Of a stretch of DNA of 47,878 bases, positions 8,673 through 16,850 are shown one piece after another; within the stretch, counting starts at the first letter, position 1, and each line of letters opens with the position of its first letter. Below the pieces are notes generated by a model. It was given only the letters and a program-made list of their open reading frames with translations, was not told the DNA's origin and did no database searches. The DNA lies in the NCBI GenBank assembly GCA_051872395.1, contig JBJEDU010000006.1, forward strand, positions 1 through 47,878, given 5' to 3'. A program made the position numbers and the translations under genes. The DNA is from JBJEDU01 sp051872395. GTDB taxonomy: Bacteria; Bacillota_I; Bacilli_A; RFN20; CAG-826.

Positions 8673-9503
8673 ATGGTAGTATTAAGAGCAATTGGAAATT
8701 TCTTTGTAAGAATCGGTCGTTGGATTCGTGATACAGCGTGGGTTCAACCATTATTAATTGTTGGTGGTATCTTCGCTATTGTCTTCTCTATTCCTTACAT
8801 TACTAGATGGGTTCAATCTTGGTATGCTTCAGGAGCAGAAGATGTTACTTATTACAACAAATTTAAACTTAGTTTAGATGGATGTGATGAACAAAAATCA
8901 AAAGCAGACCAATTATTACAATATTTAGAAGATTATAGCAATGACACTCAAACTGAAGAACAAACAAAAAAATACGGAGAAAAATTCTTTGTTGCCTTTG
9001 TTCAAGAAGATTGCGCCTCATGCGAAGCTAATTATTATGGTTTCGAGTATTTACAAAAGAACTGGAATAAAAGTGGTTATGAAATAGATGATGGAAATAA
9101 ATTTGGTTTATTCACTATTTTCTTAGATTCAGAAAATGATGATGGTGATAACTTATTCCAAAAATATTTCTATGATACCCATTCATTTGTTTTTGAAGAA
9201 TCCGCTCAATCAGCAGAAGAATCATATTATTATGTCAATCAAAATGGTTCCAGCGGTTCTTATGCCAGTGAATTACGCAACTTAGAAGATAGTGATAGCT
9301 TTGCTAGCCCAACCGTCTTCTTAGTCGATTTAACTGATGATTCAACTTCCTACACAAATAAATATGGTGTTTCCGAAGTATTCTTCGCTTATGAAGGAAC
9401 GGCAAAAGGTGGAGCTTCCACTTCAACAAGTCAAGCGAAAGCACAAACGTTATGCGATGCTTGGAATCACAAAGGAATTTTTGGAGATAATTACAAAGGT
9501 TAA
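8673..9503 (+). CDS. Membrane-anchored thioredoxin-like protein
   Basis: 276 residues: one N-terminal membrane helix at about 26-46 (PLLIVGGIFAIVFSIPYI) and an outside domain. KFFVAFVQEDCASCEA (residues 104-119) reads as a thioredoxin-fold strand followed by a C114-x-x-C117 active site, and SPTVFLVDLT near 211 fits the cis-Pro strand. The domain is acidic and has a 90-residue insertion between these parts. It would act in extracytoplasmic thiol redox or disulfide chemistry; the assignment rests on motif order only. Single gene with its own promoter and a strong terminator. Confidence 0.6.
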   Translation: MVVLRAIGNFFVRIGRWIRDTAWVQPLLIVGGIFAIVFSIPYITRWVQSWYASGAEDVTYYNKFKLSLDGCDEQKSKADQLLQYLEDYSNDTQTEEQTKKYGEKFFVAFVQEDCASCEANYYGFEYLQKNWNKSGYEIDDGNKFGLFTIFLDSENDDGDNLFQKYFYDTHSFVFEESAQSAEESYYYVNQNGSSGSYASELRNLEDSDSFASPTVFLVDLTDDSTSYTNKYGVSEVFFAYEGTAKGGASTSTSQAKAQTLCDAWNHKGIFGDNYKG

Positions 9504-9518
9504 TTCCTAAAAAATTAT

Positions 9519-9545
9519 AGCCGTCGCATGACGGCTTTTATTTTA
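9519..9545 (+). terminator. Terminator after the thioredoxin-like gene
   Basis: A 7-bp G+C-rich stem, AGCCGTC (9519-9525) and GACGGCT (9530-9536), loop GCAT, then a T-rich tail. Confidence 0.88.
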
Positions 9546-9561
9546 TAAAAGGAGCAATAAT

Positions 9562-10302
9562 ATGAACTATATTTATTGGGATAAATTTAATAATGAAATT
9601 ACTGCCTTAACAACAACGAGACATTTTGGCAATATGGCATATCATATTGAAGATGATAAAGAATTAGTTAAAATTCGAAGATCCAAATTAGCGCAAGATT
9701 TAAAACTCAATGTCGAAAATGTAATTTATACATATCAAAGTCATTCAGATAAAGTTGAAGAGGTCACAATTAAAGACATTAATAAAGGATGTTCTAGTTT
9801 TGAAAGTGGCGTGGCTGCTGATGCTTTATATACGACTGACTCATCACTGGCGATAGGCGTCTTTCACGCTGATTGTGCCCCAATATTTGTTTATGCTCCA
9901 AAAGCCCATTTAGTGGCAATTATTCACGCTTCATATAAAGCAACTTTAAAACATATAACATATAAAACTATTAAACTATTACAAGAAAAATATAATCTCT
10001 CCGGAAAAGATATCTATATTGACATAGGCCCATACCAAAATTTAGTTGATTTCCATGTCGATAAAGAAGATGCGAAAAAGATTGAAGAAGCCAAATTAGA
10101 AAAAGCTTTAAGATTATTCAATGAAGATATTCTTTTCGATTTAGCGTTCGCAAATATTATCGATTTAAGAGAATGTGATATTCCTTTAAAAAACATCGAT
10201 GTATCCGAAATAAATACTGTCGATAATAAAGAATGCTTCTCTGCCCATACAGAAAATAAAAATAACGGAAGAATGGTTTCCGTCATTAAAATTAATGATT
10301 AA
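9562..10302 (+). CDS. pgeF: PgeF/YfiH (YlmD) family purine nucleoside phosphorylase / peptidoglycan editing factor
   Basis: 246 residues. Family zinc ligands are in place: His of TYQSHSDKV, Cys of GVFHADCAPIFV, and His of IIHASYKATLKHI. Family members were once called multicopper or laccase-like; several are now known as zinc-dependent purine nucleoside phosphorylases / adenosine deaminases, and as editing factors for UDP-MurNAc-L-Ser in enterobacteria. The usual HAGWRG motif reads HASYKA here, a clear departure next to the zinc His. AAAGGAG precedes the ATG. Convergent with coaD, 12 bases apart. Confidence 0.85.
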   Translation: MNYIYWDKFNNEITALTTTRHFGNMAYHIEDDKELVKIRRSKLAQDLKLNVENVIYTYQSHSDKVEEVTIKDINKGCSSFESGVAADALYTTDSSLAIGVFHADCAPIFVYAPKAHLVAIIHASYKATLKHITYKTIKLLQEKYNLSGKDIYIDIGPYQNLVDFHVDKEDAKKIEEAKLEKALRLFNEDILFDLAFANIIDLRECDIPLKNIDVSEINTVDNKECFSAHTENKNNGRMVSVIKIND

Positions 10303-10314
10303 TAATTTTTAATT

Positions 10315-10791
10315 TTATTTTTTTCTTTCTTTAAGTTTTTTATTAACTAAAGCAGGAACTAAAGAAGAAACATCAATTCCAGAATCCGCTAATTCGATAA
10401 TGGTGCTGGAATTAATGAAACTGTTATTTGTACTAGACATAAAAAAGACCATATCAATCTCACTATCAGCGAAGCGATTCGCACTATTGAGTTGGAATTC
10501 ATATTCAAAATCACTGACCGCGCGTAATCCTCTAATCAAGTGCTTCGCACCGACTTTTTTTGCGTAATCGACAGTTAAACCTTCATATGAATCAACACTG
10601 ACATTATCGATATCTTTTGTCGCATCTTTAATCATTTCTACTCTCTCTTCGACAGAAAAACGACTTTTTTTATTTGGATTAATAGCGACCAAAACGATAA
10701 CTTTATCAAAAACTTTACTAGAACGAATTAAAACATCTAAATGACCATTTGTAATTGGATCAAAACTTCCTGGATATACTGCTATTTTCAT
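10315..10791 (-). CDS. coaD: Phosphopantetheine adenylyltransferase
   Basis: 158 residues from ATG 10791. The N-terminal MKIAVYPGSFDPITNGHLD contains the T/H-x-G-H nucleotidyltransferase motif, and LIRGLRAVSDFEYEF plus the SSTNNSFINSS segment are CoaD signatures. It makes dephospho-CoA from 4'-phosphopantetheine and ATP. The frame is open seven codons further upstream, but ATG 10791 overlaps the rsmD stop as ATGA, is preceded by GAGGGA, and matches the family N-terminus. Third gene of ylbF-rsmD-coaD. Confidence 0.96.
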   Translation of the reverse strand: MKIAVYPGSFDPITNGHLDVLIRSSKVFDKVIVLVAINPNKKSRFSVEERVEMIKDATKDIDNVSVDSYEGLTVDYAKKVGAKHLIRGLRAVSDFEYEFQLNSANRFADSEIDMVFFMSSTNNSFINSSTIIELADSGIDVSSLVPALVNKKLKERKK

Positions 10792-11357
10792 ATTGTTTCC
10801 CTCAAATACCATACGTAAATATCGTTGTATTTCTTTTCTTTATATATATTAACTAATTTATCATCAATTTCTATTTTTTTATTACTTTCAACAATGATTA
10901 CACCATCTTTATTTAATAGATGATATTCATTTATCAATTTAACAATTAATGAATAATCATTAAATTCATAAGGTGGATCAATAAAAATTATATCGAATTT
11001 GATGTCATTATTTTTATAATAAGACAAAGCATCAATATCTTTAAAATTAGTTATTTGATAAATGTTAGAATCAACATTTAATATTTTTAAATTATTATTT
11101 ACTAATTTAATAGAAGAAGAGGAAACATCATTAAAATAGACTTTTTTACATCCTCGAGATATTCCTTCAATTCCCATCGCTCCTGAACCAGCATATAAAT
11201 CTAAAAATACTTTATTATTTAAATAAAATAGAGAATTGAATATGGCGTCTCGAATTCTTCCTTTTGTTGGTCGAATATTTTTATCTATTGGAGCGTCAAT
11301 TTTTTTCGAACGATAAAGACCGCTGACGATTGTTATTTTGTTTTCTTGTTTTGACAT
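10788..11357 (-). CDS. rsmD: 16S rRNA (guanine966-N2)-methyltransferase
   Basis: 189 residues. SAM-binding motif FLDLYAGSGAMGIEGISRG, catalytic DPPY motif (FIDPPYEF), and the family N-terminal IRPTKGRIRDAIFN are all visible. It methylates G966 of 16S rRNA in the small-subunit particle. The start overlaps the end of the ylbF-like gene by 25 bases and the stop overlaps coaD by four, so the three are translationally coupled. The order matches ylbF-(ylbG)-ylbH-coaD of Bacillus. Confidence 0.96.
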   Translation of the reverse strand: MSKQENKITIVSGLYRSKKIDAPIDKNIRPTKGRIRDAIFNSLFYLNNKVFLDLYAGSGAMGIEGISRGCKKVYFNDVSSSSIKLVNNNLKILNVDSNIYQITNFKDIDALSYYKNNDIKFDIIFIDPPYEFNDYSLIVKLINEYHLLNKDGVIIVESNKKIEIDDKLVNIYKEKKYNDIYVWYLRETI

Positions 11358-11701
11358 AAATCTCTTTTAAAATCTTTGAATAATTCAATATTTATTTCAA
11401 TTAATAACATATGATATATGGAATAATGTTTTAAATATCTTTTAACTAATTTATGTTCTTCTAATTTCTTTTTCGCTAGATGAAGCTCTTTAAGTGCACT
11501 TTCATTTTCTTTTGAAGAAGAACCATTAATTGTTATTAAAGAATTATATTTATTTAAAGCTTCATCTTTATTTTTGGATAATAAACGAACTTCCGCACTA
11601 TTTTCCATCTTTTTTTCTGATTTAATTAAACATTTATAAAGATGACTATTTTTAATCGCACTATTTAAATTATCAATTTTTAAATATAACTCTTCATTCA
11701 T
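11333..11701 (-). CDS. ylbF: YlbF/YmcA family protein
   Basis: 122 residues, almost fully helical and charged (SAIKNSHLYKCLIKSEKKM, LHLAKKKLEEHKLVKRYLKHY), the pattern of the Com_YlbF family. In Bacillus, YlbF, YmcA and YaaT form a complex that steers RNase Y and mRNA maturation; partners were not found in this window. First gene before rsmD and coaD. The mRNA is probably leaderless: TATAAT (11708-11713) is 6 bases from ATG 11701 and there is no Shine-Dalgarno. Confidence 0.82.
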   Translation of the reverse strand: MNEELYLKIDNLNSAIKNSHLYKCLIKSEKKMENSAEVRLLSKNKDEALNKYNSLITINGSSSKENESALKELHLAKKKLEEHKLVKRYLKHYSIYHMLLIEINIELFKDFKRDLCQNKKTK

Positions 11702-11707
11702 GGCTAT

Positions 11708-11713
11708 ATTATA
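11708..11713 (-). promoter_or_regulatory. -10 box of ylbF-rsmD-coaD, leaderless layout
   Basis: Minus-strand TATAAT, six bases (ATAGCC), then ATG 11701. The 59-base divergent gap also holds the def promoter. Confidence 0.55.
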
Positions 11714-11745
11714 TATGAAGATATCTTTTTATTAAATAAAAGATA

Positions 11746-11754
11746 TGATAAAAT
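11746..11754 (+). promoter_or_regulatory. Extended -10 box of def, leaderless layout
   Basis: TGATAAAAT (TGn-extended -10), six bases (AACGCC), then ATG 11761. No ribosome-binding site fits between. Confidence 0.55.
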
Positions 11755-11760
11755 AACGCC

Positions 11761-12312
11761 ATGAAATATAAAATTATAAAAGATACAAATCCAAAAATTA
11801 GAAAAAAGAGTGTCGAAGTATCTTTACCTCTTTCTAAAGAAGATCAAGATACATTAGATTTCATGCTCGATTATTTAAAAAAATCACAAGATGAAGAATA
11901 CGCAGCAAAAAGAAATATTCGTCCTGGAGTTGGATTAGCCGCGCCTCAATTAGGAATATTAAAAAGAATGTTCGTGGTATATTTTTATAACGCTGATGAA
12001 AAATTATACGAATATCAATTAGTTAATCCAAAAATTGTTTCTAACTCAGTTAAAAAATGCGCTTTAGAAGCCGGTGAAGGATGTTTATCTGTTGAAAAAG
12101 AACATCAAGGTTTAGTGCATCGATATGAAAAGATTGTTTTAAAAGCATATGATGCTTTAGCAAAAAAAGATGTCACTTTAACTTTAGAAAAATATCCTGC
12201 AGTCGTATTTCAACATGAATACGACCATTTAGATGGTATATTATTTTACGATAGAATCGATAAAAATAAACCATTTGAAAAATTGAATAATGAAGATATT
12301 ATCTCTTTTTAA
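11761..12312 (+). CDS. def: Peptide deformylase
   Basis: 183 residues carrying all three metal-site motifs: GVGLAAPQ (about 58-65), EGCLS (Cys ligand) and QHEYDHLDG (two His ligands and the catalytic Glu). It removes the formyl group from nascent chains at the ribosome. The extra insertion before GVGLAAPQ is typical of Gram-positive type 2 enzymes. The start lacks a Shine-Dalgarno and appears leaderless. A weak palindrome (CTCTTTTT / AAAAAGAG, 12303-12323) spans the stop codon before the rnj promoter. Confidence 0.96.
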   Translation: MKYKIIKDTNPKIRKKSVEVSLPLSKEDQDTLDFMLDYLKKSQDEEYAAKRNIRPGVGLAAPQLGILKRMFVVYFYNADEKLYEYQLVNPKIVSNSVKKCALEAGEGCLSVEKEHQGLVHRYEKIVLKAYDALAKKDVTLTLEKYPAVVFQHEYDHLDGILFYDRIDKNKPFEKLNNEDIISF

Positions 12313-12325
12313 ATTAAAAAGAGTT

Positions 12326-12334
12326 TGTTATAAT
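12326..12334 (+). promoter_or_regulatory. Extended -10 promoter of rnj-maf
   Basis: TGTTATAAT, a TGn-extended consensus -10. It leaves a leader of about 45 bases with AAAGGAG at 12374-12380 before ATG 12387, unlike the neighbouring leaderless genes. Confidence 0.6.
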
Positions 12335-12386
12335 AAAAACAAGGTTATTGTTCATAGCATAATCAGTTTTATTAAAGGAGAAAAAT

Positions 12387-14060
12387 ATGGCGAGACTTTT
12401 ATCTAACCCTATTTCTATCTATGCTTTAGGAGGCTTAGGCGAAGTAGGGAAAAATATGTATTGTTTTGAAACAGATTCAAGCATCGTTATTATCGATGCT
12501 GGAGTGAGATTTCCAGGCGTTGAACTACCTGGTATCGATTACGTAGTCCCAGATTATACTCATCTAAAAAATAATAGAAATAAAATTAAAGCACTTATTA
12601 TCACTCATGGTCATGAAGACCATATCGGTGGTATTCCTTTCTTGATTCAAAGTATCAATATTCCAGTCATTTATGCCCCCCGATTAGCGGCCGCGATGAT
12701 TAGAAATCGACTTGAAGAATATAAAATGACACAAAGAGGAAATATTGTCGAATATAGCGATGATGATGTTTTTAACATCAACGATGAATTTAAAGTTTCA
12801 TTTTTTAGAGTTACCCACTCAATCCCAGATTCTTTTGGTGTCGTTTTAGATACAAATGAAGGAAGAATAGTTTCTACTGGTGATTTCAAAGTTGATTTAA
12901 CTCCAATTGGACCCGATATCGATTTAACCAAAATGGCAAAACTTGGAGATGAAGGTGTGGATTTGTTATTATCAGACTCCACTAATTCAGAAACTGAAGG
13001 ATATACCCCAAGTGAAAGAAATGTTTTAGATTCTATCGAAGATATTTTCGATGTCGCTCCTGGAAGATTAATCGTATCAACCTTCTCAAGCAACATCTCT
13101 CGTATTCAACAAATTTGCGAAGTTGCAGTTAAACATAATCGTAAAATCACAATAGTCGGACGAAGCATGGAAAAAACCATCGAATTATCGAGAAGTTTTG
13201 GATATATTCATGTTCCTGATGATTTTATAATCGAAACGAAAGATGTTAAAAAATTAAGACCGAATGAAACCGTTATTTTATGTACCGGATCCCAAGGTGA
13301 ACCGATGGCAGCGTTAACTCGAATCGCGAATGGTGAACATAAAGATATTAGAATTATGCCAGGAGATACAGTCGTCTTCTCTTCAAGCGCAATTCCTGGA
13401 AACGGCATTATGATTAATAAAATTGTCAATTTATTATCTCGTTGTGGCGCGGATGTTATTACCAATTCAATTTTAAGTGATATCCATTCTAGTGGTCATC
13501 CTTCAAAACAAGAATTAAGATTAGTGTTAAAACTATTTAAACCAAAATATTTCATGCCGATGCACGGTGAATATCGTATGTTAAAAATTCATGGAGAAAT
13601 CGCTGAAAGTGTTGGAGTACATAAAGATAATATATTCATCATGGATAATGGAGATTCTATTAAATTGAATAGACATAAAATTACTCGCGGATATCAAATT
13701 GAACACGGTAATACATATATTGATGGAAAAGACATCAACGGACTAAATGAAGCCGTTATTTCAGATAGAAAAATATTAACTCAAGATGGTATGTTAACAA
13801 TCGCAGTAGCGATTGATTCCAAAACTAATGAATTATTAGTTCCTCCAACTTTTTATACGAAAGGCTTAGTAAATCAATCGTCTGAAAAGATTATGGATGA
13901 GTGTCGCCTTTTAGTGGAACAAGCTGTCAAAAGAACGCTTCAAGCTAAAACGACTTTTGGTGAACTAAAAAATGTCATGAAAATTGTCGCCAGCGAATAT
14001 TTTTTAAAAACAACGAAATCTCGTCCGATGATTATTCCTGTCATCATGAGCAAAAATTAA
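12387..14060 (+). CDS. rnj: Ribonuclease J
   Basis: 557 residues of the metallo-beta-lactamase/beta-CASP family. The start ALGGLGEVGKNMY, the zinc motif HGHEDHIGG (about 74-82), STGDFKVD, SDSTNSE and the C-terminal MPMHGEYRML are characteristic. The enzyme combines endonuclease and 5'-to-3' exonuclease activity in mRNA decay and rRNA maturation. Only one paralogue is in this window, so rnjA and rnjB cannot be told apart. maf begins one base after the stop codon. Confidence 0.96.
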   Translation: MARLLSNPISIYALGGLGEVGKNMYCFETDSSIVIIDAGVRFPGVELPGIDYVVPDYTHLKNNRNKIKALIITHGHEDHIGGIPFLIQSINIPVIYAPRLAAAMIRNRLEEYKMTQRGNIVEYSDDDVFNINDEFKVSFFRVTHSIPDSFGVVLDTNEGRIVSTGDFKVDLTPIGPDIDLTKMAKLGDEGVDLLLSDSTNSETEGYTPSERNVLDSIEDIFDVAPGRLIVSTFSSNISRIQQICEVAVKHNRKITIVGRSMEKTIELSRSFGYIHVPDDFIIETKDVKKLRPNETVILCTGSQGEPMAALTRIANGEHKDIRIMPGDTVVFSSSAIPGNGIMINKIVNLLSRCGADVITNSILSDIHSSGHPSKQELRLVLKLFKPKYFMPMHGEYRMLKIHGEIAESVGVHKDNIFIMDNGDSIKLNRHKITRGYQIEHGNTYIDGKDINGLNEAVISDRKILTQDGMLTIAVAIDSKTNELLVPPTFYTKGLVNQSSEKIMDECRLLVEQAVKRTLQAKTTFGELKNVMKIVASEYFLKTTKSRPMIIPVIMSKN

Positions 14061-14061
14061 T

Positions 14062-14646
14062 ATGTTTGTTTTAGCTAGTAAATCTCCTCGAAGAATCGAA
14101 TTATTAAAAAAATATTTAATAGATGATTTTGTTAATGTTTCTTTAGATGTCGATGAAAGAAAATTTGATAATGAAAAACATTCAATCATCGAATATGTAA
14201 CCATATTAGCCATCCAAAAGATGAATGAAGCAATAAAAAAATATCCCAGAGAAATTATTTTAACATGCGACACGACAGTCTATTTAAATGGGGAAATAAT
14301 AAATAAACCAACCGATGAAAACGATGCATTTTTAATGTTAAAAAAATTATCAAATAAAACCCATGAGGTTTATTCTTCGTATTGTATCGCTAAAGAAGGA
14401 AAGATATTAAAAGTAGGATATGATGTTAGTCATGTAACATTCAACTTTTTAGATGATGAATTAATTAAAAGATACATAAAAAATAAAAACCCACTCGATA
14501 AAGCGGGGGCATATGGAATTCAAGACAGCGGGCGCGACTTTCCTATAATTAAATCTTATGAAGGTTCTTATTTTAATATAATGGGTTTACCTGTTGAAAA
14601 ATTAAAAGAAGAATTTATTTATTTAGACATAATCGAATCTAAATAA
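14062..14646 (+). CDS. maf: Maf family nucleotide pyrophosphatase
   Basis: 194 residues. FVLASKSPRRIELLKKY, the catalytic DTTVY region, a KPTDENDAFLMLKKLS segment and AGAYGIQDSGRDF are Maf signatures. The family hydrolyses non-canonical or pyrimidine nucleoside triphosphates (dTTP/UTP type) and is linked to septum control in Bacillus. Start is one base after the rnj stop; there is no separate promoter. The 3' end overlaps the convergent EIIB-like gene by 28 bases. Confidence 0.93.
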   Translation: MFVLASKSPRRIELLKKYLIDDFVNVSLDVDERKFDNEKHSIIEYVTILAIQKMNEAIKKYPREIILTCDTTVYLNGEIINKPTDENDAFLMLKKLSNKTHEVYSSYCIAKEGKILKVGYDVSHVTFNFLDDELIKRYIKNKNPLDKAGAYGIQDSGRDFPIIKSYEGSYFNIMGLPVEKLKEEFIYLDIIESK

Positions 14647-15005
14647 GAAAGTAATTCTTTACTCTTATCACACACAATTGTCAATTTATTAGACATCAAA
14701 ATTATGGATGAAACTCCATAATTTTTTATTTCTTCTTTATTCACTAAAGAATTGTCTTTAATAACAAAAGAAAATCTTGAACCTTTCAATTCATATTTTT
14801 CAATATTTTCGATGCCACCAAAACATTTTACTAATTGAACTAAATTATTTTGTTCATTATTATTTTTTGAATTTTTGTTTTTTTGAACACCGATTAATAT
14901 AAAAATAATTAATAAAGCGAGAACGATAATTAAAGCAATGGCAAGAGCGATATATTCCGCGTTATTAATTAAAAAACGATTAATGTCAGTTTTAAATTCA
15001 TTCAT
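14619..15005 (-). CDS. Membrane-tethered EIIB-like protein lacking the phosphorylated Cys
   Basis: 128 residues: a membrane helix at about 16-40 (YIALAIALIIVLALLIIFIL), an Asn/Lys linker, and a C-terminal domain that aligns by eye with glucose-type PTS EIIB: VQLVKCFGGIENIEKYELKG then SRFSFVIKDNSLVN and NYGVSSIILMSNKLTIV. In EIIB the segment after GGxxNI reads xxCxTRLR; here Lys74 stands where the phosphocysteine would be. It therefore cannot pass phosphate in the usual way, and no EIIC or EIIA domain is attached. Its start overlaps the nadK stop by one base (TAATG), suggesting coupled translation. Confidence 0.62.
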   Translation of the reverse strand: MNEFKTDINRFLINNAEYIALAIALIIVLALLIIFILIGVQKNKNSKNNNEQNNLVQLVKCFGGIENIEKYELKGSRFSFVIKDNSLVNKEEIKNYGVSSIILMSNKLTIVCDKSKELLSYLDSIMSK

Positions 15006-15775
15006 TATTCAATAAATCCTTTTCTTAATTGTTTAATGTACGAATAATTTTTAGAGAATGCAACTTTAACACTTTTTGTCGAAGAATAAGAAATACAGAT
15101 TTTATTAATCTTTTCACTTGAATAAATATAGTGGTCATATCCTAATATTGATCTTTCATTATCGATATATAATTCAATTTCTTTATCTTGATTAACCACT
15201 AAAGGAGAATTGATATTATGATAAACACTCGAATTTAATGGAGCGATTTCTTTAATTTGAAGAAGGTTAATATCTCTATCGATTAACGCACCACCCAAAG
15301 AACGATTATACGCTGAAGATCCCAAAGTTGAACAAACATTGATACCATTACCAAAAAATTCTTCTAAAAGTTCTTCATTAATTTTAATTTTAGCTTTTAA
15401 AGTTGAGAAAGGATTTTCTACTCTAATTTCATTGACACCATAAATCGTATCTTTATCATTGATGACACCTTTGAGTAATGGATAAGAAATAATCTTCAGT
15501 TTATTTTCTTTTAAATTACGATAAGCTTTTAAAAATTCTTCCTTTTTAAATTCATAAAAGAAACCGAGTTTACCACATTTCACACCAAGGAAAATAATAT
15601 GGTCCAATTTATCAAAATATTCATGCACCGAACTTAAAAAAGTTCCATCTCCCCCTAAATAGATACAAATATCTGGATTGATGGTATCTAAAACATCACC
15701 TTCACTAACGATGATTTCTTCAATTTCTTTTTTATAAGTTTCAAAACCTTCTTTTGAATAAATAGTCGTCTTCAT
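15005..15775 (-). CDS. nadK: NAD kinase
   Basis: 256 residues. The GGDGT motif (IYLGGDGTFLSSVHE), GVKCGKLGFFYEF, and GSSAYNRSLGGALID identify the ATP/polyphosphate-dependent NAD kinase family, which makes NADP+. Short compared with some members but complete. The start at 15775 has no Shine-Dalgarno; an extended -10 (TGATATAAT, 15790-15798) lies 14 bases upstream, so the leader is only about 8 bases. Followed by the EIIB-like gene. Divergent from the CYTH gene. Confidence 0.95.
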   Translation of the reverse strand: MKTTIYSKEGFETYKKEIEEIIVSEGDVLDTINPDICIYLGGDGTFLSSVHEYFDKLDHIIFLGVKCGKLGFFYEFKKEEFLKAYRNLKENKLKIISYPLLKGVINDKDTIYGVNEIRVENPFSTLKAKIKINEELLEEFFGNGINVCSTLGSSAYNRSLGGALIDRDINLLQIKEIAPLNSSVYHNINSPLVVNQDKEIELYIDNERSILGYDHYIYSSEKINKICISYSSTKSVKVAFSKNYSYIKQLRKGFIE

Positions 15776-15789
15776 AAATTTGTAAAAAA

Positions 15790-15798
15790 ATTATATCA
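15790..15798 (-). promoter_or_regulatory. Extended -10 promoter of nadK
   Basis: TGATATAAT on the minus strand, ending 14 bases before ATG 15775; very short leader without a ribosome-binding site. Confidence 0.55.
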
Positions 15799-15826
15799 TA
15801 ATATTAATAAAGGGGGTACAAGTAAT

Positions 15827-16417
15827 ATGTTGATTGAAAAAGAAAAAGAATTAAGAAATTCTTTAACCGAAGAAGAATATTTTAAATTATGTTCTTGTTT
15901 TATTTATCATTCAAATACAGGTAATAAATTCAAGGATATTTTAAACATTTATTTTGACACCCCGAGTCATGATATTGATAATTCAAATATGATTTTACGG
16001 TTAAGAACCATCGATAGACAAAAACCACATCTCACTTTAAAAATTAGTAATTCAAAGAATGAATCAGTAGAAATACATCAAATACTAAATATCAATGAAT
16101 TATCATTACTAAATAACAAAGGCATCGTTCCAGTTGGAAAAATATTAGATGAACTCAAAAAGAGAAACATCGAAACAAATAAAATTGAGAAGCGATGTGA
16201 ATTAAAAACCAAAAGATTCGAAACTATCATCGATGATTGTTTACTAGTCATCGATAAAAATACTTATTTTGACATCGTTGATTTCGATTTTGAAATCGAA
16301 TATAAAAATAAGAAAAATGCGATAGAGTTATTTAATAAAATATTAAATACTTTTAATATCAAAAAGACAGAAAATTATATAACAAAAGGTCGAAGAGCGT
16401 TAAATTGTTTAAAATAA
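15827..16417 (+). CDS. CYTH domain protein (YjbK-like)
   Basis: 196 residues. The N-terminal EKEKELRNSLT corresponds to the ExExK signature of the CYTH/triphosphate tunnel family, with Arg in place of the final Lys. NIYFDTPSHDI, MILRLRT and LTLKIS follow the tunnel-strand pattern of alternating Arg/Lys, and the C-terminal DFDFEIEYKN gives the acidic strand. Family members bind or hydrolyse triphosphates; the Bacillus relative is encoded near nadK and spx, as here. An AAGGGGG site precedes ATG 15827. It ends one base from the convergent spx-like gene. Confidence 0.85.
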   Translation: MLIEKEKELRNSLTEEEYFKLCSCFIYHSNTGNKFKDILNIYFDTPSHDIDNSNMILRLRTIDRQKPHLTLKISNSKNESVEIHQILNINELSLLNNKGIVPVGKILDELKKRNIETNKIEKRCELKTKRFETIIDDCLLVIDKNTYFDIVDFDFEIEYKNKKNAIELFNKILNTFNIKKTENYITKGRRALNCLK

Positions 16418-16418
16418 C

Positions 16419-16850
16419 TTATTCACGATCTTTGACGTGTTCACATTCGTGATAACGAGGACATCTTCCTTCTTGACATTCCCATGCGGCAATTCTTTTT
16501 GCGTGAGGAATAAAGACTCTAATTTCATCTGGATTATATCCAACTTGAAATTTACGATCATCAAACATGATTGGGCGTTTTAACACTGATGGGTTATTTT
16601 TAATAAATTCAATTAATTGTTTAATACTTAATGAATCAATATCGATTCCTTTTTCTTTCACTATTTTAGAACGAGGAGAAATTATATCTTCCGTGCCGTT
16701 TTCGGTTTTAGATAATATTTCTTTTAGTTCTTCTTCATTTAAAGAAGCGGAAAAAATATTTTTTTCAATATATGGAATATTTTGTTCGTCGAACCACTTC
16801 TTAGCTTTTCGACAACTAGAACACGAAGGAGATGTATAAATTTTAATCAT
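16419..16850 (-). CDS. spx: Spx/ArsC family transcriptional regulator with a Cys-rich tail
   Basis: 143 residues. The redox motif C10-S-S-C13 (YTSPSCSSCRKA), the RPI motif (LKRPIMFDD) and GYNPDEIR are Spx hallmarks. Spx binds the RNA polymerase alpha C-terminal domain and reprograms transcription under disulfide stress. The usual protein is about 131 residues; here the tail carries ECQEGRCPRYHECEH, three Cys and two His, absent from the Bacillus protein. No Shine-Dalgarno precedes ATG 16850; a TAGAAT lies 16 bases upstream. An arsenate-reductase-like paralogue is less likely given RPI and GYN-DEIR. Confidence 0.85.
   Translation of the reverse strand: MIKIYTSPSCSSCRKAKKWFDEQNIPYIEKNIFSASLNEEELKEILSKTENGTEDIISPRSKIVKEKGIDIDSLSIKQLIEFIKNNPSVLKRPIMFDDRKFQVGYNPDEIRVFIPHAKRIAAWECQEGRCPRYHECEHVKDRE

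Noticed and set aside
14619..15005. Functional PTS sugar transporter subunit
   Set aside because: No EIIC or EIIA domain and Lys replaces the phosphorylated Cys.
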